Positions 34,077 to 44,604 are shown, counted from the stretch's first letter. The stretch is DNA of 64,000 nucleotides from Alphaproteobacteria bacterium (GCA_028871795.1 JAGWMG010000006.1:105051-169050); one strand, 5' to 3'. Numbers and translations are program-made. Notes: generated by a model not told the origin, from the letters alone.

Positions 34077-34711
34077 GGGAACAGCCGCTCCGTGCGCCAC
34101 GGCTTGTCCGCGCCGTCGCGCCGGTAGACCAGCCGATCGTGCAGGCGGAACGGCCGGTCGCGCCAGAATTCGATCTCGAGCGGGCAGACGCGATAGCCCG
34201 ACCAGTGCGGCGGCCGCGGAACGCTCGTCAGCGCGTATTTCACCGCAACCTTGGCGATTTCCTTTTCGAGTGCCCAGCGCCCTGCCAGGGGCCGCGACTG
34301 GGCCGACGCCCAGGCGCCGATCTGGCTGTCCTTGGCGCGCGAGGCGAAATACGCATCCGCCTCCTCGACGCTGACCGGCGCCACCGGACCGCGCACCCGC
34401 ACCTGGCGGCGCTGCGTCTTCCAATGGAAGTCGAGCGCCGCGTGGGGATGTGCCGCCAGCTCGACGCCCTTGGCGCTCTGGGTGTTGGTGTAGAAGACGA
34501 AGCCGCGCGCATCCACACCCTTCAGCAGCACCATGCGAACGTTGGGCCGGCCGTCCGCGTCCGCGGTGGCCAGCGCCATGGCGTTGGCGTCGTTCGGCTC
34601 GGTTGCTTCGGCCGCTTTCATCCACTCGGCGAACAGCTCGAACGGATCGCGCGCGGACGCCATGCCGCCGTCGTCCAGGGGACCGCCGGTTTCGCTCATG
34701 GGCTGTCGCAT
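34073..34711 (-). CDS. pdxH: Pyridoxamine 5'-phosphate oxidase
   Basis: A 212-aa FMN enzyme that oxidises pyridoxine/pyridoxamine 5'-phosphate to PLP. Seen: [70 protein letters not shown] and the invariant ending [11 protein letters not shown] 34711 has AAGGTGAT upstream; MSETG at 34699 is an alternative. Forms a two-gene unit with fieF. Confidence 0.95.
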   Translation of the reverse strand: MRQPMSETGGPLDDGGMASARDPFELFAEWMKAAEATEPNDANAMALATADADGRPNVRMVLLKGVDARGFVFYTNTQSAKGVELAAHPHAALDFHWKTQRRQVRVRGPVAPVSVEEADAYFASRAKDSQIGAWASAQSRPLAGRWALEKEIAKVAVKYALTSVPRPPHWSGYRVCPLEIEFWRDRPFRLHDRLVYRRDGADKPWRTERLFP

Positions 34712-34761
34712 ATCACCTTCATTTTGCAGACGGAAGCGTCGTCCGCTAGCATACGGGTAAG

Positions 34762-35328
34762 ATGCGCAAAATCCTGCCGATCGCCCTGTCCCTCGCCACC
34801 CTGCTGGGCGGATGCGCCAGCGACGCAGAAACGTCTTCGGATGCCATGAAGGCCGTCTTCGCCGCCGGATTGAAAGACTACGATTCCGGCAACTTCGAAG
34901 CCGCCTACAAGAAATGGTCGTCGATCGACGACGTCGATCTGGCGGCCATGCGCAACGTCGGCGTCATGCTGCGCACCGGAAAAGGCGTGCCAAAGGACCC
35001 CGGCGCGGCCGAAGCCATGCTCGAGCGCGCCGCCGAAGCGGGGCTGTTCACGGCACAGGCCGATTTGGGCGAAATGCTGCTCAACGGCGAAGCCGGTCCG
35101 CCCGATCCCAAGGCCGCCGCGCCCTGGCTGGCGTTGGCCGCAGCCGCCGGCCATCCCATTGCACAGTTCGAACTCGGTCAGCTTTACGAGCAAGGCAGCG
35201 CGATCCCGAAGAACCTCGAAGCGGCGCGGACCCTGTACACGGCCGCCGCCGCCGCCGGCGTCGCCGACGCCGCCAAGCGGCTGGCCGAGATGCCTGCGCC
35301 GGACTCGCCGCCCGCTATCCGGCATTAA
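34762..35328 (+). CDS. Sel1-repeat lipoprotein
   Basis: A 188-aa lipoprotein: signal [17 protein letters not shown] with lipobox LLGGC at about residue 18. The mature part contains three Sel1-like repeats ([60 protein letters not shown]). Such repeats mediate protein-protein contacts, often in envelope or signalling assemblies. Divergent from pdxH. Confidence 0.88.
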   Translation: MRKILPIALSLATLLGGCASDAETSSDAMKAVFAAGLKDYDSGNFEAAYKKWSSIDDVDLAAMRNVGVMLRTGKGVPKDPGAAEAMLERAAEAGLFTAQADLGEMLLNGEAGPPDPKAAAPWLALAAAAGHPIAQFELGQLYEQGSAIPKNLEAARTLYTAAAAAGVADAAKRLAEMPAPDSPPAIRH

Positions 35329-35379
35329 CGCAGACGCCAGCCAATCCCTATATAGTGGCCGTAGCCGGTTGGAGAAGCG

Positions 35380-36327
35380 ATGCGCGACCCCTACGAAATC
35401 CTCGGCGTCCCCAAGGGCGCCACCGAGACCGAAATCAAGAAGGCGTTTCGAACGCTCGCCAAGAAGTATCATCCCGACACCAAGGGCGGCGACGCCGCCG
35501 CGAAACGGCGCTTCCAAGAAATCAGCGGCGCCTACGATATCCTCGGCGACAAGGAAAAGCGCGCGAAATTCGATGCCGGACAGATCGATGCCGGCGGCAA
35601 TCCGCGCGGCTTCGATCCGCGCGCGCACGGGTTCGAGAGCGCACCGTTCGGCCAGGGCGGCAATCCGAGCGACTTCCACTTCACCTGGACCAATCAGGAC
35701 CGCGGACACGAGGCCGCGGAAGGTTTCCGCCCCGAGGATTTGTTCGCCGACCTCCTCGGCGGTCTGGGCGTGAAAGGCCGCGGGCATCCGCAACCGCGCG
35801 CCGGACAGGATTTTGCCGTGCAGACCACGGTCAGTTTCGAAGAAGCCGTGCACGGCGGCACCAGGCGCGTCGTCCTGCCCAACGGCGAACAGATCGACGT
35901 CAAGATCCCGCCCGGGCTCAAGGACGGACAGCAGATCAGGCTGAAGGGCCGCGGCGGCGCAGGCAAGAGCGGCGCTCCGCCGGGCGACGTGATGATCCAC
36001 GTATCGGTCGCTCCGCATCCAAACTTCGTACGTGACGGCCGCGACTTGAAAGTCGATCTCCCCGTCTCCCTCAAGGAGGCCGTGCTCGGCGGCAAGGTGG
36101 CGGTCAAGACGCTGACGGGAACGGTGTCGCTCAGCGTGCCGCCCAATGCCAACACCGGCACGGTGCTCAGGCTCAAGGGCAAGGGCGTTCCCGCCCATGG
36201 CGGCGAAACGGCCGGCGATCTCTATGTTCGTCTGGTGGTGACGCTGCCCGAAGGCGAGGATGCCGAACTCAAGAAATTTGCCGAGGACTGGCGGACGATC
36301 TACGATCCGCGGGCGAAACTGCGCTAG
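35380..36327 (+). CDS. DnaJ-family co-chaperone without zinc finger (CbpA-like)
   Basis: A 315-aa protein with an N-terminal J domain ([20 protein letters not shown], and the HPD motif in [10 protein letters not shown]), a glycine/phenylalanine-rich linker ([18 protein letters not shown]) and two C-terminal substrate-binding domains ([40 protein letters not shown]). The CxxCxGxG zinc repeats of DnaJ proper are absent, so this is the CbpA/DjlB type that stimulates DnaK. Abuts the convergent CHASE3-like gene with no gap. Confidence 0.92.
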   Translation: MRDPYEILGVPKGATETEIKKAFRTLAKKYHPDTKGGDAAAKRRFQEISGAYDILGDKEKRAKFDAGQIDAGGNPRGFDPRAHGFESAPFGQGGNPSDFHFTWTNQDRGHEAAEGFRPEDLFADLLGGLGVKGRGHPQPRAGQDFAVQTTVSFEEAVHGGTRRVVLPNGEQIDVKIPPGLKDGQQIRLKGRGGAGKSGAPPGDVMIHVSVAPHPNFVRDGRDLKVDLPVSLKEAVLGGKVAVKTLTGTVSLSVPPNANTGTVLRLKGKGVPAHGGETAGDLYVRLVVTLPEGEDAELKKFAEDWRTIYDPRAKLR

Positions 36328-37008
36328 TCAGGCGTTCAGACCGCGCCCGGCTTGCGCGATGGCGAGTCCCAGCGCTCCGAATACGAACGCCAGGACGACG
36401 ATGCCGATAGCGATCGCGTAGGTGCGCTGCGCCTGCCCCGCCGCCGAGGCTTGGCGTTCGGCCAAAACCTTCAGTTCCGCGACGCGGAACTCTTCCGCCT
36501 GCGCGCGCGCCTCGCGCATGATTTTGCGGAACTGCGGGTCGCGGATGGCATTCGCCACATCCTGTGCGTGGCCGGGGCCAAGGCGCCCAAGCCGCGCAAG
36601 GGTTTCCAGCCGTGCGTTGACCTTGGCCCGAAGCGACACGAAGCGGGCCACCTGATCGGGGTCGTCTTCCACGGCGTTGCCGAGCTTCTCCATCGTGGTC
36701 CACGTCTGCCGCGTTTCGTTCTGCTGGTAGCTCAGAAAGACCGGATCGTCCGTCAAGGCATAGCCGCGGATCGCCGTCTCGTTTCCGGCCAGCCTGAGTT
36801 CCACCTCGGAGAGCGCCATCAACGCGCCGTCCGTGCGCTGAACCCAGGCAAAACTGTCACTGAGCGCCGATACGTTGGCGCCAAGTAGAAGCATGCCGCA
36901 AATCAGCAAGACGACGGCCGCGATCAGCGTCGGCGTGCCCATCTGCTGCAAATGGCCCCGGCGGAACAAAATCGCGAGACCCTTAAGCGGCGCTATCGAG
37001 GCATTCAT
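36328..37008 (-). CDS. Orphan CHASE3-like two-helix membrane protein
   Basis: A 226-aa protein with a hydrophobic helix at about 25-47, a helical extracytoplasmic region of about 145 residues, and a second helix at about 198-220. The loop carries ELRLAGNETAIRGYALTDDP followed by a long coiled stretch, which fits the CHASE3 sensory domain. Unlike usual CHASE3 proteins there is no kinase, HAMP or cyclase after TM2; the protein ends at QAGRGLNA. It may act through an interaction partner or be a truncated receptor. A plausible ATG sits at 37008. Confidence 0.65.
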   Translation of the reverse strand: MNASIAPLKGLAILFRRGHLQQMGTPTLIAAVVLLICGMLLLGANVSALSDSFAWVQRTDGALMALSEVELRLAGNETAIRGYALTDDPVFLSYQQNETRQTWTTMEKLGNAVEDDPDQVARFVSLRAKVNARLETLARLGRLGPGHAQDVANAIRDPQFRKIMREARAQAEEFRVAELKVLAERQASAAGQAQRTYAIAIGIVVLAFVFGALGLAIAQAGRGLNA

Positions 37009-37209
37009 GGCGGCGAAACCACGCGGCTTGGCGACGCCGTCATCATCCCAAAGGAAGATTTAAGGCTTCTTTACCGAGTCCGCGGGTGGTTGTCTTCTGG
37101 TTAATATATCTATAGTTGAGATCATCAAATCTGCCTGCCGCTATCAAGTTTCTTGATTTCGTTCACCTTTTCGCGCATTGGGAACTGGCAGATTGCAAGG
37201 AGCATGCGC

Positions 37210-38031
37210 ATGGCGTTCGAAGGCCTGATGAAGGGCAAACGCGGCCTCATCATGGGCGTCGCCAACGAGCGCTCCATCGCCTGGGGTATCGCCCAAAGCC
37301 TGCACGAAGCAGGCGCCGAACTCGCGTTCACCTATCAGGGTGACGCCTTCAAGAAGCGCGTGGTGCCGCTGGTCGCGCCGATGAAGCCCGCCGCGGTCCT
37401 CGACTGCGACGTCAGCGAGTCGGGCTCTCTGGACGCGGCGTTCGAAGCGCTCGTCAAGGCGTGGGGCAATCTCGACTTTGTCGTCCACGCCGTCGCTTTC
37501 TCCGACAAGGAGCAACTCAAGGGCCGTTACGTCGACACCACGCCGGGAAACTTCGCGACGACGATGAACATCTCCTGCTTCTCCTTCACGGCGGTGGCCC
37601 AGCGCGCCGAAAAGCTGATGAAGAACGGCGGCAGCATCCTCACGCTCAGCTATTACGGCGCCGAAAAGGTGATGCCGCACTACAACGTCATGGGAGTCGC
37701 CAAAGCGGCGCTGGAGGCAAGCGTGCGCTATCTGGCCGAAGATCTCGGCAAGCGCGCCATCCGCGTCAACGCGATTTCCGCCGGACCGATCAAGACGCTG
37801 GCGGCATCGGGCGTCGGCGATTTCCGCTATATCCTCAGATGGAACGAATACAACTCGCCCCTGCGCCGCACGGTGTCGACCGCCGAGGTGGGAAGTGCGG
37901 CATTATTCCTGTTATCCGACCTCGGCAAAGCCGTCACGGGCGAGTGCCTGCATGTCGACGCAGGCTATCATATCATCGGCATGAAAGCGCCGGATGCTCC
38001 CGACATCGTCGTAGGCAAGAACGGGGACTGA
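37210..38031 (+). CDS. fabI: Enoyl-[acyl-carrier-protein] reductase (NADH)
   Basis: A 273-aa short-chain reductase that completes each fatty-acid elongation cycle. Seen: [17 protein letters not shown] (NAD-binding, FabI type), [18 protein letters not shown], and the catalytic [20 protein letters not shown] (Tyr-x6-Tyr-x6-Lys pattern of FabI). ATG 37210 has AAGGAG 7 bases upstream; ATG 37204 is too close. The stop shares one base with the aroC start (TGATG), so the two are translationally coupled. Confidence 0.95.
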   Translation: MAFEGLMKGKRGLIMGVANERSIAWGIAQSLHEAGAELAFTYQGDAFKKRVVPLVAPMKPAAVLDCDVSESGSLDAAFEALVKAWGNLDFVVHAVAFSDKEQLKGRYVDTTPGNFATTMNISCFSFTAVAQRAEKLMKNGGSILTLSYYGAEKVMPHYNVMGVAKAALEASVRYLAEDLGKRAIRVNAISAGPIKTLAASGVGDFRYILRWNEYNSPLRRTVSTAEVGSAALFLLSDLGKAVTGECLHVDAGYHIIGMKAPDAPDIVVGKNGD

Positions 38032-39134
38032 TGTCCTACAATTCTTTCGGCCATCTGTTCCGGGTCACGACGTTCGGCGAAAGCCATGGCCCGGCGTTGG
38101 GCTGCGTGGTGGACGGCTGCCCGCCGGGCATCCCTCTCGTCGAAGCCGACATCCAAGCCGATCTCGACCGCCGTCGGCCGGGGCAATCGAAATTCGTCAG
38201 CCAGCGCAAGGAACCGGACCGCGTGCGCATCCTCTCTGGCGTCTTCCAGGACGAACGGATGAAGCAGCAGGTGACGACGGGCACGCCCATCGCACTGTTG
38301 ATAGAGAACGTCGATGCGCGCTCGAAGGATTATTCGGACATCCGCGACAAGTTCCGCCCCGGCCACGCCGACTACGCCTATTGGGCCAAATACGGCGTGC
38401 GGGACTATCGCGGCGGCGGCCGGGCGAGCGCGCGCGAGACTGCTGCGCGGGTGGCGGCCGGCGCCGTCGCGCGAAAGGTTCTCGACAGCCTCTACAGGAA
38501 CGTCCACATCCGCGGCGCGCTGATCCAGATGGGAACGCAGACCATCGAGCGCAAGCGCTGGAACTGGGACGAGGTTGCTCGCAATCCATTCTTCTGCCCG
38601 GACGCCAAGGCCGTCGCTCCCTGGACGGAATATCTCGAGGGCGTGCGCCGGCGCGGCTCCTCCTGCGGCGCCGTGGTGGAGGTGGTGGCCGACGGAATTC
38701 CCGCCGGCCTCGGCGCGCCGGTGTACGCCAAGCTCGACGCCGAGCTCGCCTGCGCGATCATGGGCATCAACGCGGTCAAAGGCGTGGAGATCGGCAGCGG
38801 TTTCGCCACGGCCGCGATGTCGGGCGAGGAAAACGCCGACGAGATGCGCAAAGGGCGCGGCGGCAAGCCGAAATTCCTTTCCAATCACGCGGGCGGAATC
38901 CTGGGCGGGATTTCCACCGGCCAGCCCATCGTGGCGCGCTTCGCGGTGAAGCCGACCTCGTCGATCCTGTCGCCGCGCAAGACCATCGACGTCGCGGGCA
39001 ACGAAACCGAGATCGCCACCAAAGGCCGCCACGATCCCTGCGTCGGCATCCGCGCCGTGCCCATCGGCGAAGCCATGATGGCGCTCGTGCTGGCCGATCA
39101 CGCGCTCAGGCACCGCGGACAAATGGGCGGATAA
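38031..39134 (+). CDS. aroC: Chorismate synthase
   Basis: A 367-aa FMN-dependent enzyme of the shikimate pathway that converts EPSP to chorismate. Seen: [60 protein letters not shown], and [17 protein letters not shown]. The start is the ATG inside TGATG at the fabI stop. Co-transcription of fabI, aroC and the following SPFH gene is likely (20 bases between aroC and SPFH). Confidence 0.96.
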   Translation: MSYNSFGHLFRVTTFGESHGPALGCVVDGCPPGIPLVEADIQADLDRRRPGQSKFVSQRKEPDRVRILSGVFQDERMKQQVTTGTPIALLIENVDARSKDYSDIRDKFRPGHADYAYWAKYGVRDYRGGGRASARETAARVAAGAVARKVLDSLYRNVHIRGALIQMGTQTIERKRWNWDEVARNPFFCPDAKAVAPWTEYLEGVRRRGSSCGAVVEVVADGIPAGLGAPVYAKLDAELACAIMGINAVKGVEIGSGFATAAMSGEENADEMRKGRGGKPKFLSNHAGGILGGISTGQPIVARFAVKPTSSILSPRKTIDVAGNETEIATKGRHDPCVGIRAVPIGEAMMALVLADHALRHRGQMGG

Positions 39135-39154
39135 CAATTCGGGAGAGAGACACC

Positions 39155-40072
39155 ATGAACATCGTCGTCACCATTCTGCTGGCGCTCGCCGCATTCTTCG
39201 CGCTGACCATCGTGCTCGGCAGCTACTTCACCGTCCAGCAGCAGAGCCGCGCGATCATCGAGCGCTTCGGAAAATACGTCCGCACCGCCAAGCCGGGCTT
39301 GAATTTCAAGGTGCCCTACATCGAGACCGTGGCGCAGCGCGTTTCGCTGCGCGTGCAGCAATTGCTGGTGGAGGTCGACACCAAGACGCTGGACAACGTC
39401 TTCGTCAAGGTCTCGGTCGCGGTGCAGTACCGGGTGGTGGAAGGCAGCGAGGCGGATTCCTTTTACAAGCTGCAGGACCATGTGCAGCAGATCAGCTCCT
39501 ACGTGCTGGACGTGGTGCGCGCCAAGGTTCCGAAGATGAATCTCGACGAGGTGTTCGAGAAGAAGGACGACATCGGCACCGCGGTCAAAAGCGAACTCGA
39601 CGTCTCGATGAAGATCTACGGCTTCGAGATTCCCAATGCGCTGGTCACCGATGTGAATCCCGCCGACAACGTCAAGGCGGCGATGAACGAAATCCAGACC
39701 CAGCAGCGCCTTCAGGTCGCCGCCAACGCCAAGGGCGAAGCCAACAAGATCCTGGTGGTGAAGAATGCCGAAGCCGAAGCGGAGTCCAAGCGCCTGCAGG
39801 GCGAAGGCATCGCCAAGCAGCGTCGCGCCATCGTCGACGGATTGCGCGAATCCATCGCCGCCTTCACCGACAAGGTCAGCAGCGTCAACGAGCACGAAGT
39901 GCTGAACCTGGTCCTGCTGACGCAGTACTTCGACACCTTGAAGGAAATCGGCATGTCGGCGGGCAGCAAGGTGATCCTGACGCCGCACGCGCCGGGCGGC
40001 ATGACCGACATCTCCGATCAGCTGCGCACGGCGATCATCGCCGGCAACGAGGCGGTGGAGGCGAAGAAGTAA
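39155..40072 (+). CDS. SPFH/stomatin-like membrane protein (HflC/YbbK type)
   Basis: A 305-aa protein with one N-terminal membrane helix (residues 3-25) and a prohibitin-homology domain: QQSRAIIERFGKYVRTAKPG, VEVDTKTLDNVFVKVSVAVQ, and a long helix AANAKGEANKILVVKNAEAE. Stomatin/YbbK proteins form rings in membranes and usually sit beside an NfeD (YbbJ-like) gene. No NfeD partner is next to this gene. RBS GGGAGAGAG precedes the ATG. It is the third gene of the fabI-aroC unit. Confidence 0.9.
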   Translation: MNIVVTILLALAAFFALTIVLGSYFTVQQQSRAIIERFGKYVRTAKPGLNFKVPYIETVAQRVSLRVQQLLVEVDTKTLDNVFVKVSVAVQYRVVEGSEADSFYKLQDHVQQISSYVLDVVRAKVPKMNLDEVFEKKDDIGTAVKSELDVSMKIYGFEIPNALVTDVNPADNVKAAMNEIQTQQRLQVAANAKGEANKILVVKNAEAEAESKRLQGEGIAKQRRAIVDGLRESIAAFTDKVSSVNEHEVLNLVLLTQYFDTLKEIGMSAGSKVILTPHAPGGMTDISDQLRTAIIAGNEAVEAKK

Positions 40073-40095
40073 GCCGCCGCGACGCGGACATCCGT

Positions 40096-40590
40096 TCAGG
40101 GCGAGGTCACGACGCTCATGCCGTCGAGCACCGTTTCGGCGGTAGCCATATTCGTCTTCGATATGTGGGCGTCGGTGATGAGCGTGCCCGTCGCGACGTG
40201 CTTGGCGTCCACTTTCACGGCGATCATCTTCACATTTAAGGGCGCGCCGGCATCGCCGGTCATCGTCGAGTAGTACGCATACCCGCCGAAGCCCGATACC
40301 GACGTGGCATACCTCCGCGGCGGCGCGGCCTTGACCATTTGCATTGCGGCTAATGCCAGCTCGTCGAGCGATCCGTCGAATTCGACGATGGAGAACGAAA
40401 AATTGGAACTGCCGTCCGCGGAGTGCACGATCATGTTTCCTTCGCTGACACGCGCCGTCCAACCGTCCGGAATGTGGAAGCTGATGGCCGGGTATCCCTG
40501 CTGCGGAAACCTGACGTCGCCCGCATATGCCGACGGAACGCCGACGGCGAAGCAGCATAGGATGACGAACATCCTCACACGCAGTCGCAT
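40096..40590 (-). CDS. Secreted hypothetical protein
   Basis: A 164-aa protein with a signal peptide (RMFVILCCFAVGVPSAYAG, cleavage near residue 24). The mature part has ISFHIPDGWTARVSEGNMIV and a second half ATSVSGFGGYAYYSTMTGDA followed by VKMIAVKVDAKHVATGTLIT; this suggests a beta-rich fold of the kind found in small periplasmic proteins, but I cannot name the family. RBS GGGGGGAAG precedes ATG 40590. It lies 65 bases downstream of the C13 peptidase on the same strand. Confidence 0.65.
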   Translation of the reverse strand: MRLRVRMFVILCCFAVGVPSAYAGDVRFPQQGYPAISFHIPDGWTARVSEGNMIVHSADGSSNFSFSIVEFDGSLDELALAAMQMVKAAPPRRYATSVSGFGGYAYYSTMTGDAGAPLNVKMIAVKVDAKHVATGTLITDAHISKTNMATAETVLDGMSVVTSP

Positions 40591-40654
40591 GACTTCCCCC
40601 CAAAGAAGCAGCCGCATCTCCTTATACAAGCGGGCGGAAAGCGAGTCTATGCAG

Positions 40655-41407
40655 CTACCGCCACCGCGGCAGGGCGTTGGCGGCGAGCGCTCCGACGAAC
40701 AGCTGCGGATTCGACGGCAGGTCGACTTTCTCCGTCTTTTCCCGGGCGTCGACGCAGGCGATCACGTCCTTGCCGAAATCGGGAAAGTCTCCGGCCCTGG
40801 TCAGCCATTGCACGACGCAGGTATCGAAGTAAGTGTAGCGGTCGGTCTCGCCGCAGCCGAACGACGAACGGTCGGATGCCGCCGCGGTCAGGATGATACG
40901 GTTGGGCGCCTGGAGCGCCGGCACGAAAACGCCCGAATAGCAGGCCGACACCACCACCACCGTGGGCCGCGCGCCGCAGGAATTGCCGACGATCCGCGCC
41001 ATCTGGCCCGGCGAAAGCTCGGCGTCGCCCATGACGATGCCGTCCGGCGAGCCGTGCGAGGTGAAATAGGCAAGGCAGCCTGCGCTGGTGCGGTTCGACA
41101 AATCCCACAGACCGCCGGAGACGTGCTGCGGCGTCGATGTCCGCGGCGGCGCGCCGGGGTAGTGCTCGGGCTGCACCGAGAATTGCATGATGTTCGACGG
41201 CGCGAAGCCGATGGAGACCAGTTCGCTCGCGATGTCACGCCGCGCATTGTCAAACACCTCGCTGGGCGCGCCGGAATGGGCGTGCGAGTCCCCGGCCACG
41301 ATCACCGCCGCCCAGTCGGAAAAACCGTTCGCCGCAAGCGCCGGCGGAACCGGACACGACGCGGCCAGGATCGCCGCCAAGAGATAAACCGGGCGCATCG
41401 CGTTCAC
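40655..41407 (-). CDS. C13-family caspase-like peptidase, exported
   Basis: A 250-aa protein with a signal peptide (VYLLAAILAASCPVPPALAA). The catalytic dyad of clan CD peptidases is visible: His in AYFTSHGSPDG (about residue 118) and Cys in VVVVSACYSGVFV (about 155). FSDWAAVIVAGDSHAH begins the caspase-like fold. Peptidase C13 (legumain-type) proteins are rarely studied in bacteria; a periplasmic processing enzyme is plausible. It starts GTG at 41407 overlapping the rlmD-like stop by 4 bases (GTGA), or ATG 41398. Confidence 0.8.
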   Translation of the reverse strand: MNAMRPVYLLAAILAASCPVPPALAANGFSDWAAVIVAGDSHAHSGAPSEVFDNARRDIASELVSIGFAPSNIMQFSVQPEHYPGAPPRTSTPQHVSGGLWDLSNRTSAGCLAYFTSHGSPDGIVMGDAELSPGQMARIVGNSCGARPTVVVVSACYSGVFVPALQAPNRIILTAAASDRSSFGCGETDRYTYFDTCVVQWLTRAGDFPDFGKDVIACVDAREKTEKVDLPSNPQLFVGALAANALPRWR

Positions 41408-42453
41408 CGCTCGAATGATGCCGCAAGCTCAATATGCGACGACCAGAGGAACTGGTCCACAGGAACGACGCTTCCGAGGCGGAAGCCATGATCGACCATG
41501 ACGCGGGCGTCACGCGCGAAACTTTCGGCGTCGCAGGAAACGTAGGCGACGCGCTTCACTTTGGAGCGGACCAGCGCCTGCACTTGGGCCAGGGCGCCGA
41601 CGCGCGGCGGATCGAGCGCGACGGCGTCGAAGGCGGACAATTCGCTCTCGCCCAACGGCCGGCGGAACAGATTGCGCTTTTCGACCGTGACCCGCTTGAG
41701 CCCCGAGGCGGTGCGCGCGGCGGCGGCCAGCGCTTCCAGCATGGAGCCTTCGATCTCCACCGCATGCACGCGCGCCCGTTCCGCCAGCGGCAAGGCAAAG
41801 GTTCCGCAACCCGCGAACAGATCGGCGACGTGCTTGGCGCCCGAAAGCGCGGTCAGCACGAAGGCCTGCAACGCCGCCTCGCCTTGGCGCGTGGGCTGCA
41901 GGAAAGCTTCGGAAGGAACGAACACGTCCGCCTTGCCGAAGCGCACGCAGGGGCGCGCCAATTCGATCAGCGTTTCGCCATGGCGTGCGACACGCGCCAG
42001 CTTCAGCTCCGTCGCCCAGCGCGCGAGTTCGGCGACGGTGGCCGCATCGCTGGCTCGTTGCCAGCGCAAAGAGAGATCGACACCGGTGTCGGTGTCGGCA
42101 AGACGCAGCTCCGCCGCTTCGCCGTCGCCAAGCAGCGCCGCCAGCATCCCGCGCAGCCGCGCAACGAGGGCAGCGAGCCGCGGCGTCAGCACCAGGCATT
42201 CCCGAAGATCGACGATGTCGTGCGTGCGCGCCGCCATGAAACCGAGCGCCACGCCGCCTTCGCCTTTTAAGGCTTTGAAGGTCGCGCGCCGCCGCGTGGC
42301 GGGCGCAACCTCGACGGCGTCCTCGACAACAGCCTCGATGTTGTGCCGGGCCAGAGCATCGACGACAAGCGAACGCTTGAAGGCGCGGTATTCCGTCATG
42401 CCTTGATGAGCGCAGCCGCCGCAGACGCCGAAATGACGGCAGAGCGCGGTCAC
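41404..42453 (-). CDS. rlmD: 23S rRNA (uracil-C5)-methyltransferase family (RlmD/RlmCD-like)
   Basis: A 349-aa SAM-dependent methyltransferase of the TrmA/RlmC/RlmD family. Iron-sulfur cysteines appear in CRHFGVCGGCAHQG (near the N-terminus, as in RlmD), the SAM motif HVADLFAGCGTFALPLA is at about residues 210-226, and the catalytic Cys sits in AYVSCDAESFARD. It would form m5U in 23S rRNA. GTG 42453 follows GAGGAAATC; the frame is open upstream but that part overlaps the dxs end. It lies 40 bases after dxs on the same strand. Confidence 0.85.
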   Translation of the reverse strand: MTALCRHFGVCGGCAHQGMTEYRAFKRSLVVDALARHNIEAVVEDAVEVAPATRRRATFKALKGEGGVALGFMAARTHDIVDLRECLVLTPRLAALVARLRGMLAALLGDGEAAELRLADTDTGVDLSLRWQRASDAATVAELARWATELKLARVARHGETLIELARPCVRFGKADVFVPSEAFLQPTRQGEAALQAFVLTALSGAKHVADLFAGCGTFALPLAERARVHAVEIEGSMLEALAAAARTASGLKRVTVEKRNLFRRPLGESELSAFDAVALDPPRVGALAQVQALVRSKVKRVAYVSCDAESFARDARVMVDHGFRLGSVVPVDQFLWSSHIELAASFER

Positions 42454-42493
42454 GATTTCCTCGCCGCCAGCAGGACGGCGTCTGCGCGGGTCG

Positions 42494-44419
42494 TCACGCG
42501 ATCTGGCTGACGGCCGCGGCCTCTTCGTCGCGGCCGAGCGCGGAGAGCGCCGCCGCCGCGATGGAATTCGCATCGAGGCCGGCTTCGGCGTACATCCGCT
42601 CCGGCGTGTCCTGGTTCTGGAAACGGTCCGGCAGCACCATTGGGCGAATCTTCAGACCCTTGTCGAGGCGCCCCTCCCAGGCCAGGAACTGCATCACATG
42701 CGAACCGAAGCCGCCGACGGCGCTTTCTTCCACCGTCAGCAGAACTTCGTGCTCGCGCGCCAGGCGGCGGACGAGATCGCGGTCCAGCGGCTTGGCAAAA
42801 CGGGCGTCGGCTACCGTCGCGGATAGTCCGTAGACGGAGAGCCTTTCCGCGGCCAGCAGCGCCTCCGGCAGCCGCGTGCCGAGGCTGAGGATGGCGATGG
42901 AGTTGCCTTCGCGCAGGATGCGTCCCTTGCCGACCTCGAGCGGCGACCCGGCCAGCGGACGTTGCAGACCGGCGCCTTCGCCGCGCGGATAGCGCACCGC
43001 GCTCGGACCGTCGTCGATGGTGGCGCAGGTCGCCACCATGTGCATCAGCTCGACCTCGTCGGCCGCCGCCATCACCACGAAGCCCGGCAGCGTCGACAGA
43101 TAGGTCACGTCGAAGGCGCCGGCATGGGTGGCGCCGTCCGCGCCCACCAGCCCCGCCCGGTCGATGGCGAAGCGCACCGGCAGCGATTGCAACGCCACGT
43201 CGTGCACGACCTGATCGTAGGCGCGTTGCAGGAACGTCGAATAAATCGCGCAGAACGGCTTGAGGCCCTCGGCGGCGAGTCCCGCCGCGAAGGTCACCGC
43301 ATGTTGCTCGGCTATGCCGACATCGAAGGAGCGGTCGGGAAATTCCTTGGCGAAATGATCGAGACCCGTCCCCGCCGGCATCGCGGCGGTGATGGCGACG
43401 ATGCGCTTGTCCTTGCGCGCCTCGGCGATCAGCGCATCGGCGAAGACCCGCGTGTAGGTCGGTCCCTTGGGATTCGATTTCTTCATCTCGCCGGTGAGCA
43501 CGTTGAACTTGCCGACGCCGTGATATTTGTCGGCGCTGGCCTCGGCGGGCGCGTAGCCCTTGCCCTTCTTCGTCACCACGTGGACGAGGATGGGGCCGTT
43601 GCGCATGTCGCGGACGTTTTCGAGCACCGGAATCAGGTGGTCGAGGTTGTGGCCGTCGATCGGGCCGACGTAATAGAAGCCCAATTCCTCGAACAGCGTG
43701 CCGCCGGTGACCATGCCGCGGGCGTATTCCTCCACCCGGCGCGCGCCGATCTCCAGCGGCCGCGGCAGATGATGGGCGACACGCTTGGCGAGGCTGCGGA
43801 TGCCGCGATACGGCCTGCTCGACACCAGGCGCGCGAGATAAGCGCTCAAGGCGCCAACCGGCGGCGCGATCGACATGTCGTTGTCGTTGAGCACGACGAT
43901 CAGCCGCGATTCCGCAGCGCCGGCGTTGTTCAGCGCTTCGTAGGCCATGCCGGCGCTCATGGCGCCGTCGCCGATCACGCAGACGACGTTGTTGCTGTCG
44001 CCCTTGAGGTCGCGCGCCACGGCAAAGCCGAGGCCGGCGGAAATGGAGGTGGAGGAATGCGCCGCCCCGAACGGATCGAATTCGCTCTCGGCGCGCTTGG
44101 TGAAGCCGGAAATCCCGCCGCCCTGGCGCAGGGTGCGCATCCGCGACCGCCTGCCGGTGAGGATCTTGTGGGGATAGGTCTGATGGCCGACATCCCAGAT
44201 CAGCTTGTCGCGCGGCGTGTCGAAGACGTAGTGCAGCGCCACCGTCAGTTCGACGACGCCCAAGCTCGATCCCAGATGACCTCCGGTGACCGATACGACA
44301 TCCACCAATTCGTTGCGTAATTCGTCGGCGAACCTGCGAAGCTCGGAACGCGGAAGCGCCCGCAAGTCGCTCGGCACGGTAACGCCTTCCAAAAGCGGCG
44401 TTTTGGTCGGGATACTCAT
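42494..44419 (-). CDS. dxs: 1-deoxy-D-xylulose-5-phosphate synthase
   Basis: A 641-aa thiamine-diphosphate enzyme, the entry to the MEP isoprenoid pathway. Seen: [20 protein letters not shown], the TPP/Mg motif [38 protein letters not shown] in the pyrimidine domain, YPRGEG, and a transketolase C domain. Order xseB-ispA-dxs-tlyA is typical of many proteobacteria; here xseB is upstream but ispA is absent from the intergenic space. ATG 44419 has GGAG 9 bases upstream; 44434 is an alternative start. Confidence 0.95.
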   Translation of the reverse strand: MSIPTKTPLLEGVTVPSDLRALPRSELRRFADELRNELVDVVSVTGGHLGSSLGVVELTVALHYVFDTPRDKLIWDVGHQTYPHKILTGRRSRMRTLRQGGGISGFTKRAESEFDPFGAAHSSTSISAGLGFAVARDLKGDSNNVVCVIGDGAMSAGMAYEALNNAGAAESRLIVVLNDNDMSIAPPVGALSAYLARLVSSRPYRGIRSLAKRVAHHLPRPLEIGARRVEEYARGMVTGGTLFEELGFYYVGPIDGHNLDHLIPVLENVRDMRNGPILVHVVTKKGKGYAPAEASADKYHGVGKFNVLTGEMKKSNPKGPTYTRVFADALIAEARKDKRIVAITAAMPAGTGLDHFAKEFPDRSFDVGIAEQHAVTFAAGLAAEGLKPFCAIYSTFLQRAYDQVVHDVALQSLPVRFAIDRAGLVGADGATHAGAFDVTYLSTLPGFVVMAAADEVELMHMVATCATIDDGPSAVRYPRGEGAGLQRPLAGSPLEVGKGRILREGNSIAILSLGTRLPEALLAAERLSVYGLSATVADARFAKPLDRDLVRRLAREHEVLLTVEESAVGGFGSHVMQFLAWEGRLDKGLKIRPMVLPDRFQNQDTPERMYAEAGLDANSIAAAALSALGRDEEAAAVSQIA

Positions 44420-44604
44420 ATGAAGACGCTCCATCCGTCGCGCTCTGGAGGCGCGTTTGCCCCACTCGTTTTTATTTTGCTGCGGAAAAGGTCAGCCTTT
44501 TCCGCAAATAAATCAAGGCGACGCCGAAAAGTGCCGGCCTGCGCGGCCGCAGCGTCCGCGCTCCAAGGATTAGTGTGTGGCCGCTCGCAACATCCGACAA
44601 TTCG

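Noticed and set aside
35341..35379. Sigma-70 promoter before the DnaJ-like gene
   Set aside because: A TATAGT at 35351 is present but no -35 hexamer lies at 16-18 bp; not enough to annotate.
37090..37116. fabI promoter TTGTCT-N15-TATAGT
   Set aside because: The 15-bp spacer is too short for a confident sigma-70 promoter, although the location is plausible.
42962..44320. A plus-strand open frame of 452 codons opposite dxs
   Set aside because: Shadow of dxs with R/H/G/A-rich composition and no recognisable family.
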